A stretch of 64,000 bases of DNA from Mycteria americana (taxonomy: Eukaryota > Chordata > Aves > Ciconiiformes > Ciconiidae): NCBI RefSeq assembly GCF_035582795.1, contig NC_134366.1, positions 139,958,756 to 140,022,755 on the forward strand, given 5' to 3'. The position numbers were made by a program, and so were the translations under genes. Shown here piece after piece: positions 46,541 to 58,570 of the stretch. Numbering within the stretch: position 1 is the first letter of the stretch; every line of letters begins with the position of its first letter. Below the pieces are notes generated by a model, which saw only the letters and a program-made list of their open reading frames with translations, ran no database searches and had not been told where the DNA came from.

Positions 46541-49002
46541 GTAAATAAAAATGTAGGGAAATGTTTCATATTAACGTAATAAAAAATAAAAAGTTTAAAT
46601 TAAAAACCCAGGAAGCCATTTTCAAAAAGATTTTTTTTTTATAACTAACTTTCGATCATGAGTTTTTACAGCATTTTTTGTAATTAAATTAATTTCGTTA
46701 AGTTTTGAAATCCTCATTTCTTTTATATGACTCATACACACATGTAACTACAAAAGTAAATTAAGTCCTATGGGTCACAGCTGTCAGAATCTTGAAATAC
46801 AAGTATTCACAGAAAATTTTAAATCACATACAGTATTTACTCTATAAAAAAGTGTTTATCTCTATGCTTACAGCTATGCTCTTTGAGACACATCAGTATT
46901 AAGCAACACAACAAAAAGATTTAGAGAAATTTTTCTTGGCTTTTCTGTCAAAAAGCAACAAACCAGTAAGTACTCTACAACACTTACTAAGCTTGCACAA
47001 ATTATATCATTTACGATGTGAATTAGAACCAACTTTGTGTCAGCAAACTACTCTGGGCTTCCTGTGGTTACCTTTGTTTTCCAATTTTACCTATTACATG
47101 TACACAAAATACTGATGATCTGAAGTAATCTTTTGTATTTTCAGGCCAGTCCCTTCCTGTATCAGTGGAAGAACTACATTTGTAAAATAATGTGGGCAGG
47201 TTAGTAGCAGCATGCTTCACTTTTATAGTAACAGTTCCTGTAGAAACTACAGCTTCTGCATGACTCGCAAATTAAACATAAAAGGAGATTTACCAAAAAA
47301 TATATCAGCTTTATGCAATGTTTTGAGATCATAAGCCCCCTCATATCAGACTTTATAAAATGTTCCCTAAGGAAGGTAAACTCTCTAAATGTAGCATACA
47401 ATTTAATAATTTCCAAATACCTTTGAAATTCATGTCAAATGAAGTTAGATAGTAAAACTGGTGGAGTTTGATCATTCCAGCTGTATGTCAAAATTCTTCC
47501 ACATTGTTGGATAACATGAAAGTGCAGCACCAGTTCCTGTCACCCTCAATTTAAAAACTTTTGATATACTACCTCTGAGCATGGAGTTGTTTAAATACTA
47601 TCTCTAACATCAGTAAACTGCATGTACCACCTGCACCGTGACTTGAATTACTGAAACACAACACTACACAATTAAAGAGATCATCTCAGATTTCAGCAGA
47701 AAAAACATTGTATTGGAGAAATTCATATCAAAAGAAAATATTTTAAATATATTTCAAATGTGAAATATAATTTGATTGTGTATCTGATGTATACACAGAT
47801 TATTAATTTATACAGGATGCACCATAGTGACAAGTTGTTTTAAGTATGTTGATAGATGCGTATAGTCTGGGCCAGATCTTGAAAATGCTATGTAACTAAG
47901 TGACTTTATGCACAAGTAATCCCTGTGATTTAATTTTAATTACCCGCATAAGGGCTTTGTAATTTGACATATAAGTTTCTGTAATTTCTGTAAGAATGAA
48001 CATAAAATATATACATTACCTTCCTGTGTTGTACAGACAGCATGTCAGTAGATTTTTTTTGCTCTGAGGTAATTTGTAAGAATTTTGTTCCTACTCATAG
48101 GTTTAATTTTATTTTATTCAACATTGTATAAGTATTTTGACATAAGACTGGATTAATCAATTGGTTTCAACAGGACTGCTCGGATGTACGCTGCTTCCTG
48201 TGCATTTGTAGACAGAAGACTTGCATTTTTTAAGATTTATTTTCTCTGTAATTTTTGACACTATGTGAGGATATTACACAGAGAATATGCCAGATGATTA
48301 TTTAGAGAACACAAATACATCCTTAGCAAATGCAACCTTTAATGACATTTACTTACAAAACTCGCCAGGCACTGATTGACTGATTCTGAATGGGAGCCCA
48401 GCCTCATACAGACCACATTCATCAAAAGCATCCTAATCATACCAGCTTATTAACATTTTGAACTTTACTCCCAGTACTCAAGGAATGCAGCTCATGAAAT
48501 AATGAAATTTAGGGGAAATTGAATCTTGTTTTCTATATGTAAAGACCTACTTTCAACACAGATAATGCATTCTTGCTGCATTCTGTGCTTTCTCCCCAGC
48601 AAAGAGCAAGAATTGATAACAAAGCAGCTATTTTGGAGCAAACCCCTAATGTTGACATGTAATAATTGTAAAAATGGAACTTTCAACAGGTAATCTGCAA
48701 TGATGCAAGTTCCGTCTCATTCAGATGCAGCTCACTGATTCCAGAAAAAAAGAACAAAATTAAAAAATGGAACAAACTACACTAGCAAAAGTAAAGCAAA
48801 GGCTACGGCAGCAAACCCTTAGATACATAGTCAGAACGATATCAAGAAACAGGAAAGTGATACTAACAGTAGAGATAGCATTGACATTCTAGAACTTGAG
48901 CATGCTTAGCTCTAAGGTCCAAAGTTTAAAAGCTATATTGACAGATTAGATGGTTCTGAAAGAGTTAGAAGAATAAGGTATGTAAAATCTTTCCTGTATT
49001 TC
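46541..49002. other. Intronic stretch
   Basis: Strongly AT-rich. No gene, RNA or classifiable repeat seen. Confidence 0.6.
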
Positions 49003-49178
49003 AAGACTAAAGAAGCTTAAGTTATTCTGCTTATGAGAGAAGGTGTGGGTAACCTAATGGCAGACCTGCAGTACCTACAATGAGAGAGATTTGCAGGGAG
49101 ATTTACTCAAAAGTAACAGACAAAGACAAAAACAAGATCTTGTAAAAGGTAGAGGAAGATCAGACAAGAAGAAAGGCA
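49003..49178 (+). repeat. Diverged CR1 LINE fragment (sense)
   Basis: 'agaagcttaagttattctgc', 'ttatgagagaaggtgtgggt', 'aacctaatggcagacctgca', 'gtacctacaatgagagagat' and 'taaaaggtagaggaagatca' match, in order, the CR1 3' coding-to-UTR region ('gaagttgaggttattctgcttggagaag', 'gaccttattgcggcctttcagtac', 'aaaagagggtagattcagact'). The copy is old, with frame-breaking gaps. Confidence 0.65.
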
Positions 49179-52100
49179 CACAACTTCTCTCAGACTACAG
49201 TAGGGTAAGAGTGATATTGAGCCTTTTCTTTCTTCTGCCAGACAAGGAATGTAATGGGAACTTCAGCTGCAAACTCCGAAACATTGTCTTTAGCAAGTTT
49301 CCAGTGCCAATGCACTACACCGGCATGCTCGCACTGTCCATTTCAAGACCTGACAAGACTTTTCTGACTTCTTTGTGTAACAGAAACCAAAGCATGTCAC
49401 CTGGTTATACGACTCTTAGCTGGCACCTTGGCTTGCTTACCTTCTAATTTCTACTTGAAATGGAGAACATGATCGGGAATGCAGAAGTACATAACACGTG
49501 CCCTAGAGTCTTGTTCCATCTGATAAAGACCTTCCCTGTCAAAATTGCACTCATGCTCAAACCATCAGTCAAATACCGTTCTTTGATACTCTCAGCTGCT
49601 GCTCTCTCAATTGTGAAATGATTTGTGATCTGGAACAAGGTTTTAGAAGGGAGGTCTACGAGAGAAGTAAGAGGCATTACCCAAAAGGAGACCTATGAGA
49701 CACTGTGGCTCTACAAGATACAACCCAGCACACGTATCTGTTCTCAGGACAAGGGCTGTGAATTCCTGTGATTCCAACAACAAGCCTTTATTTTTCTATA
49801 CTTCCCTCCACCTTTCTTTCTAAAACCATGAACAAAATTTTCCCCTTCAGTCCCTTTTGGCCCGCAGGAGGCAATGGGCATGAAAGTACCAGCTACAATG
49901 ACTTGTAAAAGAAAGAGCAAAAGGGAGTTTAAAATACAAATTACTCATTCTACTATAAAAACTGTGATATGGCTGGAAACTGCAGCTTTCATGCAGTTAG
50001 GACATTAAAAACTAACTGTAGGAACATCAGTTCTTAGTATGATTGTGTTCAGAGATGCCGTGTTTTACTCTCATGCACTTAGACAAGATCCCAGCCAAAA
50101 CAAAGATGGGATACTAAACCCAGGCAATGTAGCTACATTTGTTATTTCACCTCAGATCAACCTCCATTCACATCAGTTGTACTTGCATTTCTGACTGTCT
50201 GTACGTTTGCATAGACCGATCATCAGGTAATCTAATGGGATGACTCATATGCAGACCTACATGAGTATGAAAATGTTTACAAGATTAGGACATTTGGTCA
50301 GAATTTCTTAATGAACTAGTGATGTGGATACTCATCTGTTATCACTATAAACTGAATGGGTGAAGCTCCTGCAAAAGATAAAGCATGCACCCGTTTAAAA
50401 GCTGTGGGTGCTCTTTGTTTCTGAATACCATAGTTTAAGGTATCTCAAATCAGAAGTCCAGAATTAGAAGGTATATTTGAAATGTAGACTTTAATTTTTC
50501 TCTCGAGGCTTTAATTTGTACTTCAGACTTTGGATCACAGTCCATATTATTTTTGAAGCTTCATGATTAACCTTTAACTTTACTAAAACTGTTCAGATAT
50601 CATGAGTGCTACTATCCTGTCACACATGGCACTGTCCTTAGGCTGCTGATGGAACACATCTTGCCTAAATATCTCAGCAAGTGATAACCTTTGAAACAAC
50701 TTCTGGCGGGCTGTTACATCAAACTGTTTCATAACTTCTCATGCTTTCTTTCATTAAAAAAGTCTTTCAAGCAAATAAGAATATATTCCTTTTTTTAATC
50801 TTACACTTTAAAGTGTTAGACATTTTTATTTAATCAAAACAATCTTCAGTACCTTTTAACCACTTAGCTTTTTTGTCTAAAGTTGAAGGTTTATTGAAAA
50901 TAGCCAGTTTACTCCTTATCGCTTTTCTCACTGTTTAGTCATGATCAGAAACAAGATGTTCCTGAAGATATTTCATAATTTCATCAAATTCTATACTTCC
51001 TGTTTTCCCAACTGGTTTCAGTACTGTTCTCTTCATTCCGTTGCTTATTTTGTCACATTTCCCAAGTCTCACTATAACTCAGTGCTTGTTATATTGCTGT
51101 ATGTTCTAGAGGCTATTTAGATATGAAGCGCTCTTGGCTTATTATCCTAAAAGGCATATCTTGTACACAGAAAATAATCTGCTTCTGAAGTTAACGCTTA
51201 GCTTGCTACTCTTCCTTTCAGTGACATTCATTGATATAAAGTACAACTGTGACAATTTTATTTGGTCATTGGCTTAATGCAAGTTATTTTTGTTTTTGAC
51301 AGCTAAATAAAATCCTGCTGTTTTCTCATGACTTGCCAACACTGTTAAGATAGGAAGATGTATGTCTAAACATAGTAAAACACAGATTCATAAGGCAGAA
51401 GCAGTATGACCTAAAAAGTGTATTAAGCAATCATTTCTCTAGCTGAAGAACTAAGCTGTATTGCACTTAAAAGGAGCGTGTCGAAGGGAAAGTGTGGACA
51501 TTCACTGCCATGCTGTTCTGCTGACTCTTCAAGAAGCTCCTTTGCTGCTAAAAATGTATTCATGAACTTCCCTCAGCAATGAAAGTTACTTTTACAGAGC
51601 AGCTCCAGCCATATTAAAGCTGTCAGGTTTTGCTTTTGTTTTTCACACTTCATTACATCTCTGTTAAAACATTTGTTAAAGAGCAGAACTGAGAGTCCAA
51701 ATTGCAAAGTTGCTTTAAAATCCCAAATACTGGTCTTTACTGAATGTTGGTCTTGTATCACTTAAACCTCAGAAACAGTTTGACCTGAAGAGAGACACAA
51801 AGCCATCAGAAATAAAAAGGATGCAGCCAAAATTTTTATTTTTCAGTACACTATACATAATTCTTTTACTCCGATTAAAAGTCACAGCAAAACAGCATTT
51901 GAGAAAAGAGGATGAATTTCTACTCTTTCCATCTACATTGGTCTCAGGTGTTACCTTTCCTAAATGCAAAATGGATCATTTAAAAGTGTAACTTTCCCTT
52001 TTAAATGAAAGTATATATTGTCCCCAACACAATTTCCTTACACTCTACTAAACACAGACAGGGATGGCTAGAGGCTACAAATCTTTAGGTTCTCCACTGA

Positions 52101-55100
52101 TGCATTAACTAAACAAAAAAGACAACCTTACTTGTTTCAGAAAGCTTTATTAGAATAGGAATCTTTGAAGACAAACACAAAAGATTCTAATATGTTTAGA
52201 TTTTATAATGTAAACAACTAATTTAATGCATCACTAGCAATATACAATAGTCGCCATCTTGCAACATGAATGCAAGTAAGAAACTGATGTAATCTGGGAG
52301 ATATTTCAAAATAATTAATTTGAGAATAAAAAAAAGAACTTTTATTGTGTAAACTCTCCCTCTTTGCCTTTTTTAAAAGGATCAGAAAACTGCAGCAGTT
52401 GAACCTTTGCTCAATGAAGGTAACAAGCAATCTTTTGAACTGGCCTCTAAATTAAGAACATGTAATTGCCTGAGAAAGGGTATTTGATCAAAAGGGTTTT
52501 AAGTGGTACTTATCTGGAGAGTTCCAATAGACTCTGCAAGATCCAGTTTATTTAAATGAGGGCCAAAAAACTTTTAAATTTTTGCAAATCTTGCAAATGT
52601 CTAAATTGTGTATTTGCCAGCATGTCAGACTTCTTCTGTGCTAATATTTTGTTCTGTAAGGGCAAATGGGGCTTTAAGTATTTTTGGGTCAAGCCAACGT
52701 CTGATGCCTCCTTTTAATTTCTTTATCTCCCTTTCAAACCCATATCTTCTTGCTTAACTATTTGCAGCTTAGAAAATTATACCTGATATTCCTTTCCAAT
52801 TTTTTTCTTTTCTATTATTTTCCTCACCAGCATGGACAGATACAGCATGACAAAAAGCGTTCTACACACTGATCCCTGCTTATTTTTTTATTTAATTTGA
52901 AAGAATGATCCTGTTTTCTGGCACACTCCAAAATCAAGCCCCAGGTCCTGCAGTATTATCTGCACTGATGAACTGAGGCACCCTGGGAAGCCCCTCTCAC
53001 ATGAACAAAGCTTCATGTACGTCCAGCTGTCCCCTAAACGACTGACAGTGTATTATTGTACCACTTCGCATAAATGACAATGGGGTATTCAATCAAATAT
53101 GACAACATAGAAATCTCCTCAATTCATAATTTCACACAGCATGCTGTGCTAGAAAAAATTACCCCAATTATTCAAAACAATGTTAAATTATGAAATATTT
53201 AGGGAGTAGTCTGAAATAGGACTGAGTTGTTGAACAGCCTGACGTTCTGAAGTAATGGCTAAACAGGCTTTTTTATGATCTCGCAAACCAGCTAAAATCT
53301 TTACGTTACTGGGATGAGCCTTGTAGCCAGTATCAGCAAAAGGTGTGCTTTTTATGTAAATAGCTGTGGCATGGTGTGTACAGGGACTGGGACTGCTCAG
53401 AGCCCCACTGCTATCAGCACACAGAGGATTCAGCCTTCGGCACTTGTCTGACTTTATCAAGCTGCCGATATAAGAGATTCAGCAACAGTAGAGGTATAAA
53501 TGTATGCCAAGATGTCCTTTATGAATGCATGCCATGTAACCAAGTTTTAAAAATCCTGAAGCAAATGTAAAGCTTTTTTACAGACAGCTGGAGAGCTGAA
53601 TGCTGAGGAAGGGAAGCTTTCATTTGCTCTGCAGGTTATGCCTAGAGGAATTACACAAGGGAGGAAGAAGAAGACTTTCTGGGTACTGCTGGGGAATACA
53701 GTGTCTCCAGCTGAACATGTCTTACTACCTTAAATTGCCTTTGTAGCCTGACCTAGCAGTCCCTGCTTGGGGTCCATGTGGCAACTTCCAACCATGAGGA
53801 GCACATGGCTGGGAGGTTTGGACAATGCCGCCACCAGCTGGATATGTACCAGTGGCAGGGATGGGGTTGGCTGTATCCAAGGTAAGCATATTCTTCCTGA
53901 AGAATACATAGACATTGGAAAAAGCAGTTTTGTATTGGCTAAATCTGCTCCCAGACTTGGGACAGGTATTTTGCAATTTCAACTGTAAATAACTTTAGAA
54001 ACTTTGAAGTTATCTGTTATAGTTTGCTTAGCTTTGGCCATTTGTAGTGAAAACCAAAGGGCAAGATTCACTTGATGGTCAATACTGGACTGTGGAAAAT
54101 CCTCTTTGACTCCCAGGAGGACCCGAATCCTTCTTTTCACCTTTCAGAGTAGCACCCTAACTGGCGACTTGTGGTGTATTACAAAATGAGAATTCCCCCA
54201 AACTCCTTTGCTCAGGCAGCTCTACTGAGCACACTGTTTAAACAGTGAGTCAAAGAAGATGACTACTCTGTGGTTATCACTTTGTGTTCCTGTGGCTACC
54301 CAGCTGTGCCGCTCTGTAGCATGAGGAGGGTTCCTACAGAGGATTCATGCTCCTGAGGGGACAGGCATAGAATAAAATGTACATCTTCTGCATCTTGCGT
54401 GAGTGCGTGAACCGCTGAGCTTGTAGGTAAACTAATTCATCATCTTTCCCACCAGTTTTGTGAAGCTCAGCCATTTTCCTAGTTTCACTGCAAATGCCCA
54501 AGTACAAAATGAATTATTTTTTTTGGCTAGAAGCACTTTTTTCTTTACTTTGGACCAATGTGAACTGTTTTTTTGAGGGGAGGAAGGATGAGAGAGGAGA
54601 TTTTGGACTGTAAAATCAATTATTTGTACAGCCATAAGGATCTGTGGAAAACTAGGTCTTTCAGTCTCTCTAATGATGGGAAAGAGAAAGAATTAATATG
54701 AAGAAATACGTATAAAATTTAAAGTTTAACTTAAGAGTTCAGTGTTTTGGTTTTGCTTGATACCTCCATTTTAGTGTTTATTATCTCAAGTCCCGGATCC
54801 TTGAGAGAATGAATTACTTGGAAGCACTCTTACATTTAGCATATGTGAAGGATCTTGCTGGAATGAAGCATTAGTATTGGAACACGGACGGTCTGTAAGG
54901 GCTATGAAATGGAGGACACAAGTACATACGGAGCTTCGGGGGATGCAGGAACTCCTGTATCATGTGAGGATATTGCACATCTGATGCTTTGAAGAGAAGG
55001 TTGGTTGGTGACTCCTTCCTGTCTCAAAGAGTGGGATGTTCTGACTTGATGATCTGAGAAACCCAGTGTGACTACAAAAACCTGTATGTGAAATGAGTTT

Positions 55101-57654
55101 GGGAGACAAGAGAGGGACTCAGATGCTATGTTAAATGAGTTATAGGAAAGAATATAAACACCTTTTTCCCTGGAGATGTCTGACACTTTCCATCAGGGCA
55201 TCAATGGCAATCATGTAAAAAAGGAAAGTGAAATAATTTTCTCAGGTAAACCGTTAGTGATCAAGCTAGGGTAAGTCTTCAGCTCTTTCTTGATGGGGTA
55301 TTTAAAAAACCTTCCAAGGAAGAAAGCAGGATGTTGTTGCACCATGGATGTCTAGGAGTTTAATGAGTTTAATCTTAGCACTCTTAAACATAGCTCCACA
55401 ACTTCCCCATGCTCAGCAGAGATCCAGATCTTTAAGGTACCGATCCGTGTTACAGGTAGCATAGCTAAGACAATAACTTTAGAACTGAACTTTAAATTGG
55501 ACAGGAACTTGCCACAATCTGCACTGACCACGCATGCATGCCTACTTTTATACTCTTCCCATTACTTGACAAAACTATTCTTTTGTTCCTCTGGTTATCC
55601 TACCTCCGCCCAGAATAGACACAAGGTTGCCTACAATAGACTGAGAAGAGTGCTTCAGCACTAAAAACATGGGCCAAACTACATACAGATGAGTGCGTAA
55701 GTTATGTAGACATAACAGATGACAGGAGTTTGCTGCGGGAACGTGGTGCTGGAAGACAGTCCAAGTTTACAGAAGTGCTTAGACTAGCTCACCACCAGGG
55801 CTGGTCTCAAGAAGAAGAAGGAGGAAAAGTTTAAACTCTGAGCAGATAGAGGAAAATTGTACCATTTTGATGAAACTAAAGTGGTGACAGAGAGGAGTGC
55901 TCAGTTTGTTATCCCACTGTATTTCACAGTATATAAGCTTGGCTATTCCCCTGTAATTACTTATAAAACCCAACCTCCTTCATTTCCCTTTAAGTCTATT
56001 GTTGGAACATTTATTATGAGATCCTGGCTTCCTGAAATGAATCCTTGAAATGAAGGGGTGTAGGATGTCAAGTTTAGTTTCTACTTGCGCTATGTAGATC
56101 CAGGGGTTGTATGATGATTATGCAAACAAAAAACTATGAAACTTCATTTGTGCTGGGTGACTGCATAATGCCAGCCATGTGAAATTATTCAAGAGAAGTG
56201 GAAAAATTAGGTGGCAAACATAATTTTGGCAAAAGCACAGTTCTTCAGATGCAACATGTGCAAATCATTATTTTGTCTTGTAGAATGGTTAAGGAAACGT
56301 ATTTTGAAATGGCAATTATATAATTAGTGTGTTAAGCAACTTTATTGAATGACAAGTGATTAAACACGTATCAACAAACAGACATAGCATTACTTTCCTT
56401 AGCGTGTGGAAAATGCCACAGAATAACTCTGGCAAGTACAGGGTGGGCAACAAAGTTGAGTGTATGCTTTGCTAATACTCTTCTTTGTCTGAAATGGAGG
56501 TGCCTACAAAATAGGCAACTGGGTTTTGACTGTTAGTTTTAATTCATAAGGTTTGAAAGGCTTTACCAGTCCTAGAAATTAAAATGAACATAGCTATTAA
56601 AATGAAAATGCTGCCCATCAGGGGTCAAGATGAAAAATCCAGATCCTTGTCAATCCCAACTGCAAGACAAGCTACTAGGGGGGGTCTCCTTCCACTTCAT
56701 TTTTGCCTCCGTCTCTGTCACCAGCTTTTGTCTAGTAGGTGTATGTCTATCCATTTTTAACTGTTGAGTAGGAGAAGAACCTACCTCTGTTGTCTTCCCT
56801 CTGTTTTTTCCTGCCAGGGAAAAAGCTGTTAGATTTCTTGATACTGCAAGTGGGCTGAATCTCCTGCTGCAGTGTGACAAGGCAGAAAACTAACTGACGC
56901 TTTTAGCATTTCCAAACTTCTCCAATACCTTTCCCTTTTAAGCTTCTTCCCTTCCCTAACAGCCAGAGCAGCAAGAAAATTCAAGATTTTTACATTTCAC
57001 CATTGGCCAGCTGAGCCTAAAGTAACAGCAAAACAAACCAAACCAGAAACAGATTGCAAGCTAAGGACAGCAAACAGCTGGCCTGTGGTCCATGGAAGGT
57101 TGGCTCATTGCATGTCGTTAATGCCTTTCTTTTCACTTCCACATGCTACACTGCACTGAAAGCCTGCTAAGGTATGTTAATGCAAGAAACTACTAAGGGT
57201 GCAGTTCCGAAGCAGCTAAACTTCTGTCGGTCAAGGCTGCTATGATCCTGCTCTTCCTCCCTCCTTCTGTGTGCGTTCCTGTTCTCTTCTTTATGCCAGA
57301 TCATGCTACTGCACAGTGAGCAGGTTTAAGGGTGCTAAACAAGACAAACATTTCTACAAGCAAATCACTTTTCTGTACAGTTATTTTTTGCCTCATCCTC
57401 TTCAAGTGACATTTTACAAGATGGGTAAGCTGATCTAATAGCTTGCTGCTGTGGAAGGGGATAGCTCCCCCTCCTCTTCTCTTGGCTGGGCAGTCCTGAT
57501 GTCTCCTTTGTTTCAGCTCTGGTACTCATCTAAGCCCCAGTGGGCCAGTTCAACTCACTTAGCTGGCTAAAAACTTGAGTTAGTTTCTGCCAGCTCAGTG
57601 GTTTAGGAAGCAGCCAGGATTGGAGATGAAGTCAATGGGAAGGAATAACCAAGG
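49179..57654. other. Intronic stretch
   Basis: No gene recognised. A possible old repeat trace lies at 52937-53010 ('aggtcctgcagtattatctg', 'cactgatgaactgaggcacc'). Frames at 49091-49447, 53188-53460 and 54902-55186 have no known domain; the first starts inside the CR1 fragment. An AACACGTGCC E-box occurs near 49493. Confidence 0.55.
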
Positions 57655-57799
57655 TAGCATCTCCCACCTTGAAGATATTCAAAAGCTGCCTGGACACAGT
57701 CCTGGGCAGCCTGCTCTAGGTGGCCCTGTTTGAGCAGGGGGGTTGGACCAGATGACCTCCAGAGGTCCTTTCCCACCTCAGCCAATCTGTGATTCTGTG
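57655..57799 (+). mobile_element. CR1 LINE 3' end (5'-truncated)
   Basis: The sequence follows the avian CR1 3' consensus: 'ttgaagatattcaaaagctg', 'cctggacacagtcctgggca', 'gcctgctctaggtggccctg', 'agcaggggggttggaccaga', 'tgacctccagaggtcctttc', ending at 'tctgtgattctgtgg'. About 145 nt remain. The minus frame at 57603-57785 is the antisense of this repeat and not a gene. Confidence 0.95.
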
Positions 57800-58299
57800 G
57801 ACCTCACTTCTCTTCTGAAATCTCACCTGTAGTTGTCACCAGGATATTTCACTTTTTTTGTTTCCAACAGAGGAGGAAACAGTCCCCAAAACATACATGG
57901 TCTTTGTCATCATTTACATGCCAAGCATGTAAGATACCCAGAGACTGCAACACTAGCATTTCATACCCTGCTCACATCACTGTGTAAACAAACATGCATA
58001 CACAGAGCACTGAAAAATCCTATTCTGCATCTTCAGCAAGAGGCAGTCACATTGGGAAGCTAGTCAGGAAGCCCTGAATGAGAGCACTGAAAGGGTCTGG
58101 CAGGGAGATAGCTGTGCCTTGGTTTACATTCTGTTCCCATTTGGCAGTTAATTAGTAACTCACTTTTTGAAAATGAAAGATTACACATCCTGAACAAATA
58201 CTAATGTTTGATCTCGGGCTCATCAAGGAAAACTTCAGCAGCTGCCAGGGAAAAGCAAATGTTCTGTCACGTACATCTAGACCGAGATAATGTGAAACA
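57800..58299. other. Intronic stretch between CR1 copies
   Basis: Unassigned sequence between a CR1 3' end and a second CR1 piece. No gene is seen. Confidence 0.5.
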
Positions 58300-58570
58300 G
58301 AAGATGAAGAATACAGAGAGAATGTACCAATGCTTCCACACACAGTCCTGGAGAGCACAGCAGATGAGGAAAAAGTACCGAATAGCAGACAACAACCTAG
58401 TGAGCCTAACTAAAACCTGGTGGGATGGCTCCTGACTGCAACATCAACCTAAGACGTGCAACTTTCCCCACACGACAAGAGAAGAGCGAAGCGTGGTGCT
58501 ATATATCAAAAGCAGTTTATATTTCTGTCCCACGTGAACTGTCTCTTTTGGAGCACCAGGCACTCAGCTG
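58300..58570 (+). repeat. CR1 LINE endonuclease-domain fragment (sense)
   Basis: The plus frame around 58320-58435 reads NNLVSLTKTWWDGS, matching the CR1 ORF2 endonuclease motif as I know it (DLVGITETWWDGS). It is preceded by RMYQCFHTQSW, corresponding to the LRCIYTNARS region. After a stop, a shifted frame continues with GVVLYIKSSLYF-like sequence near 58490-58525, typical of the next conserved block (GVALYVRS). ORF2 is therefore broken, and the copy is a relic. It is a separate insertion from the 3' end at 57655-57799, because the order would be reversed. Confidence 0.7.

Noticed and set aside
49091..49447. 118-codon plus frame
   Set aside because: It begins inside a decayed CR1 fragment and continues into unassigned sequence without domain signals.
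57603..57785. 60-codon minus frame
   Set aside because: It is the antisense of the CR1 3' end.
58208..58435. 75-codon plus frame as a host gene
   Set aside because: Its end matches the CR1 endonuclease motif (TKTWWDGS), so it is a LINE relic.
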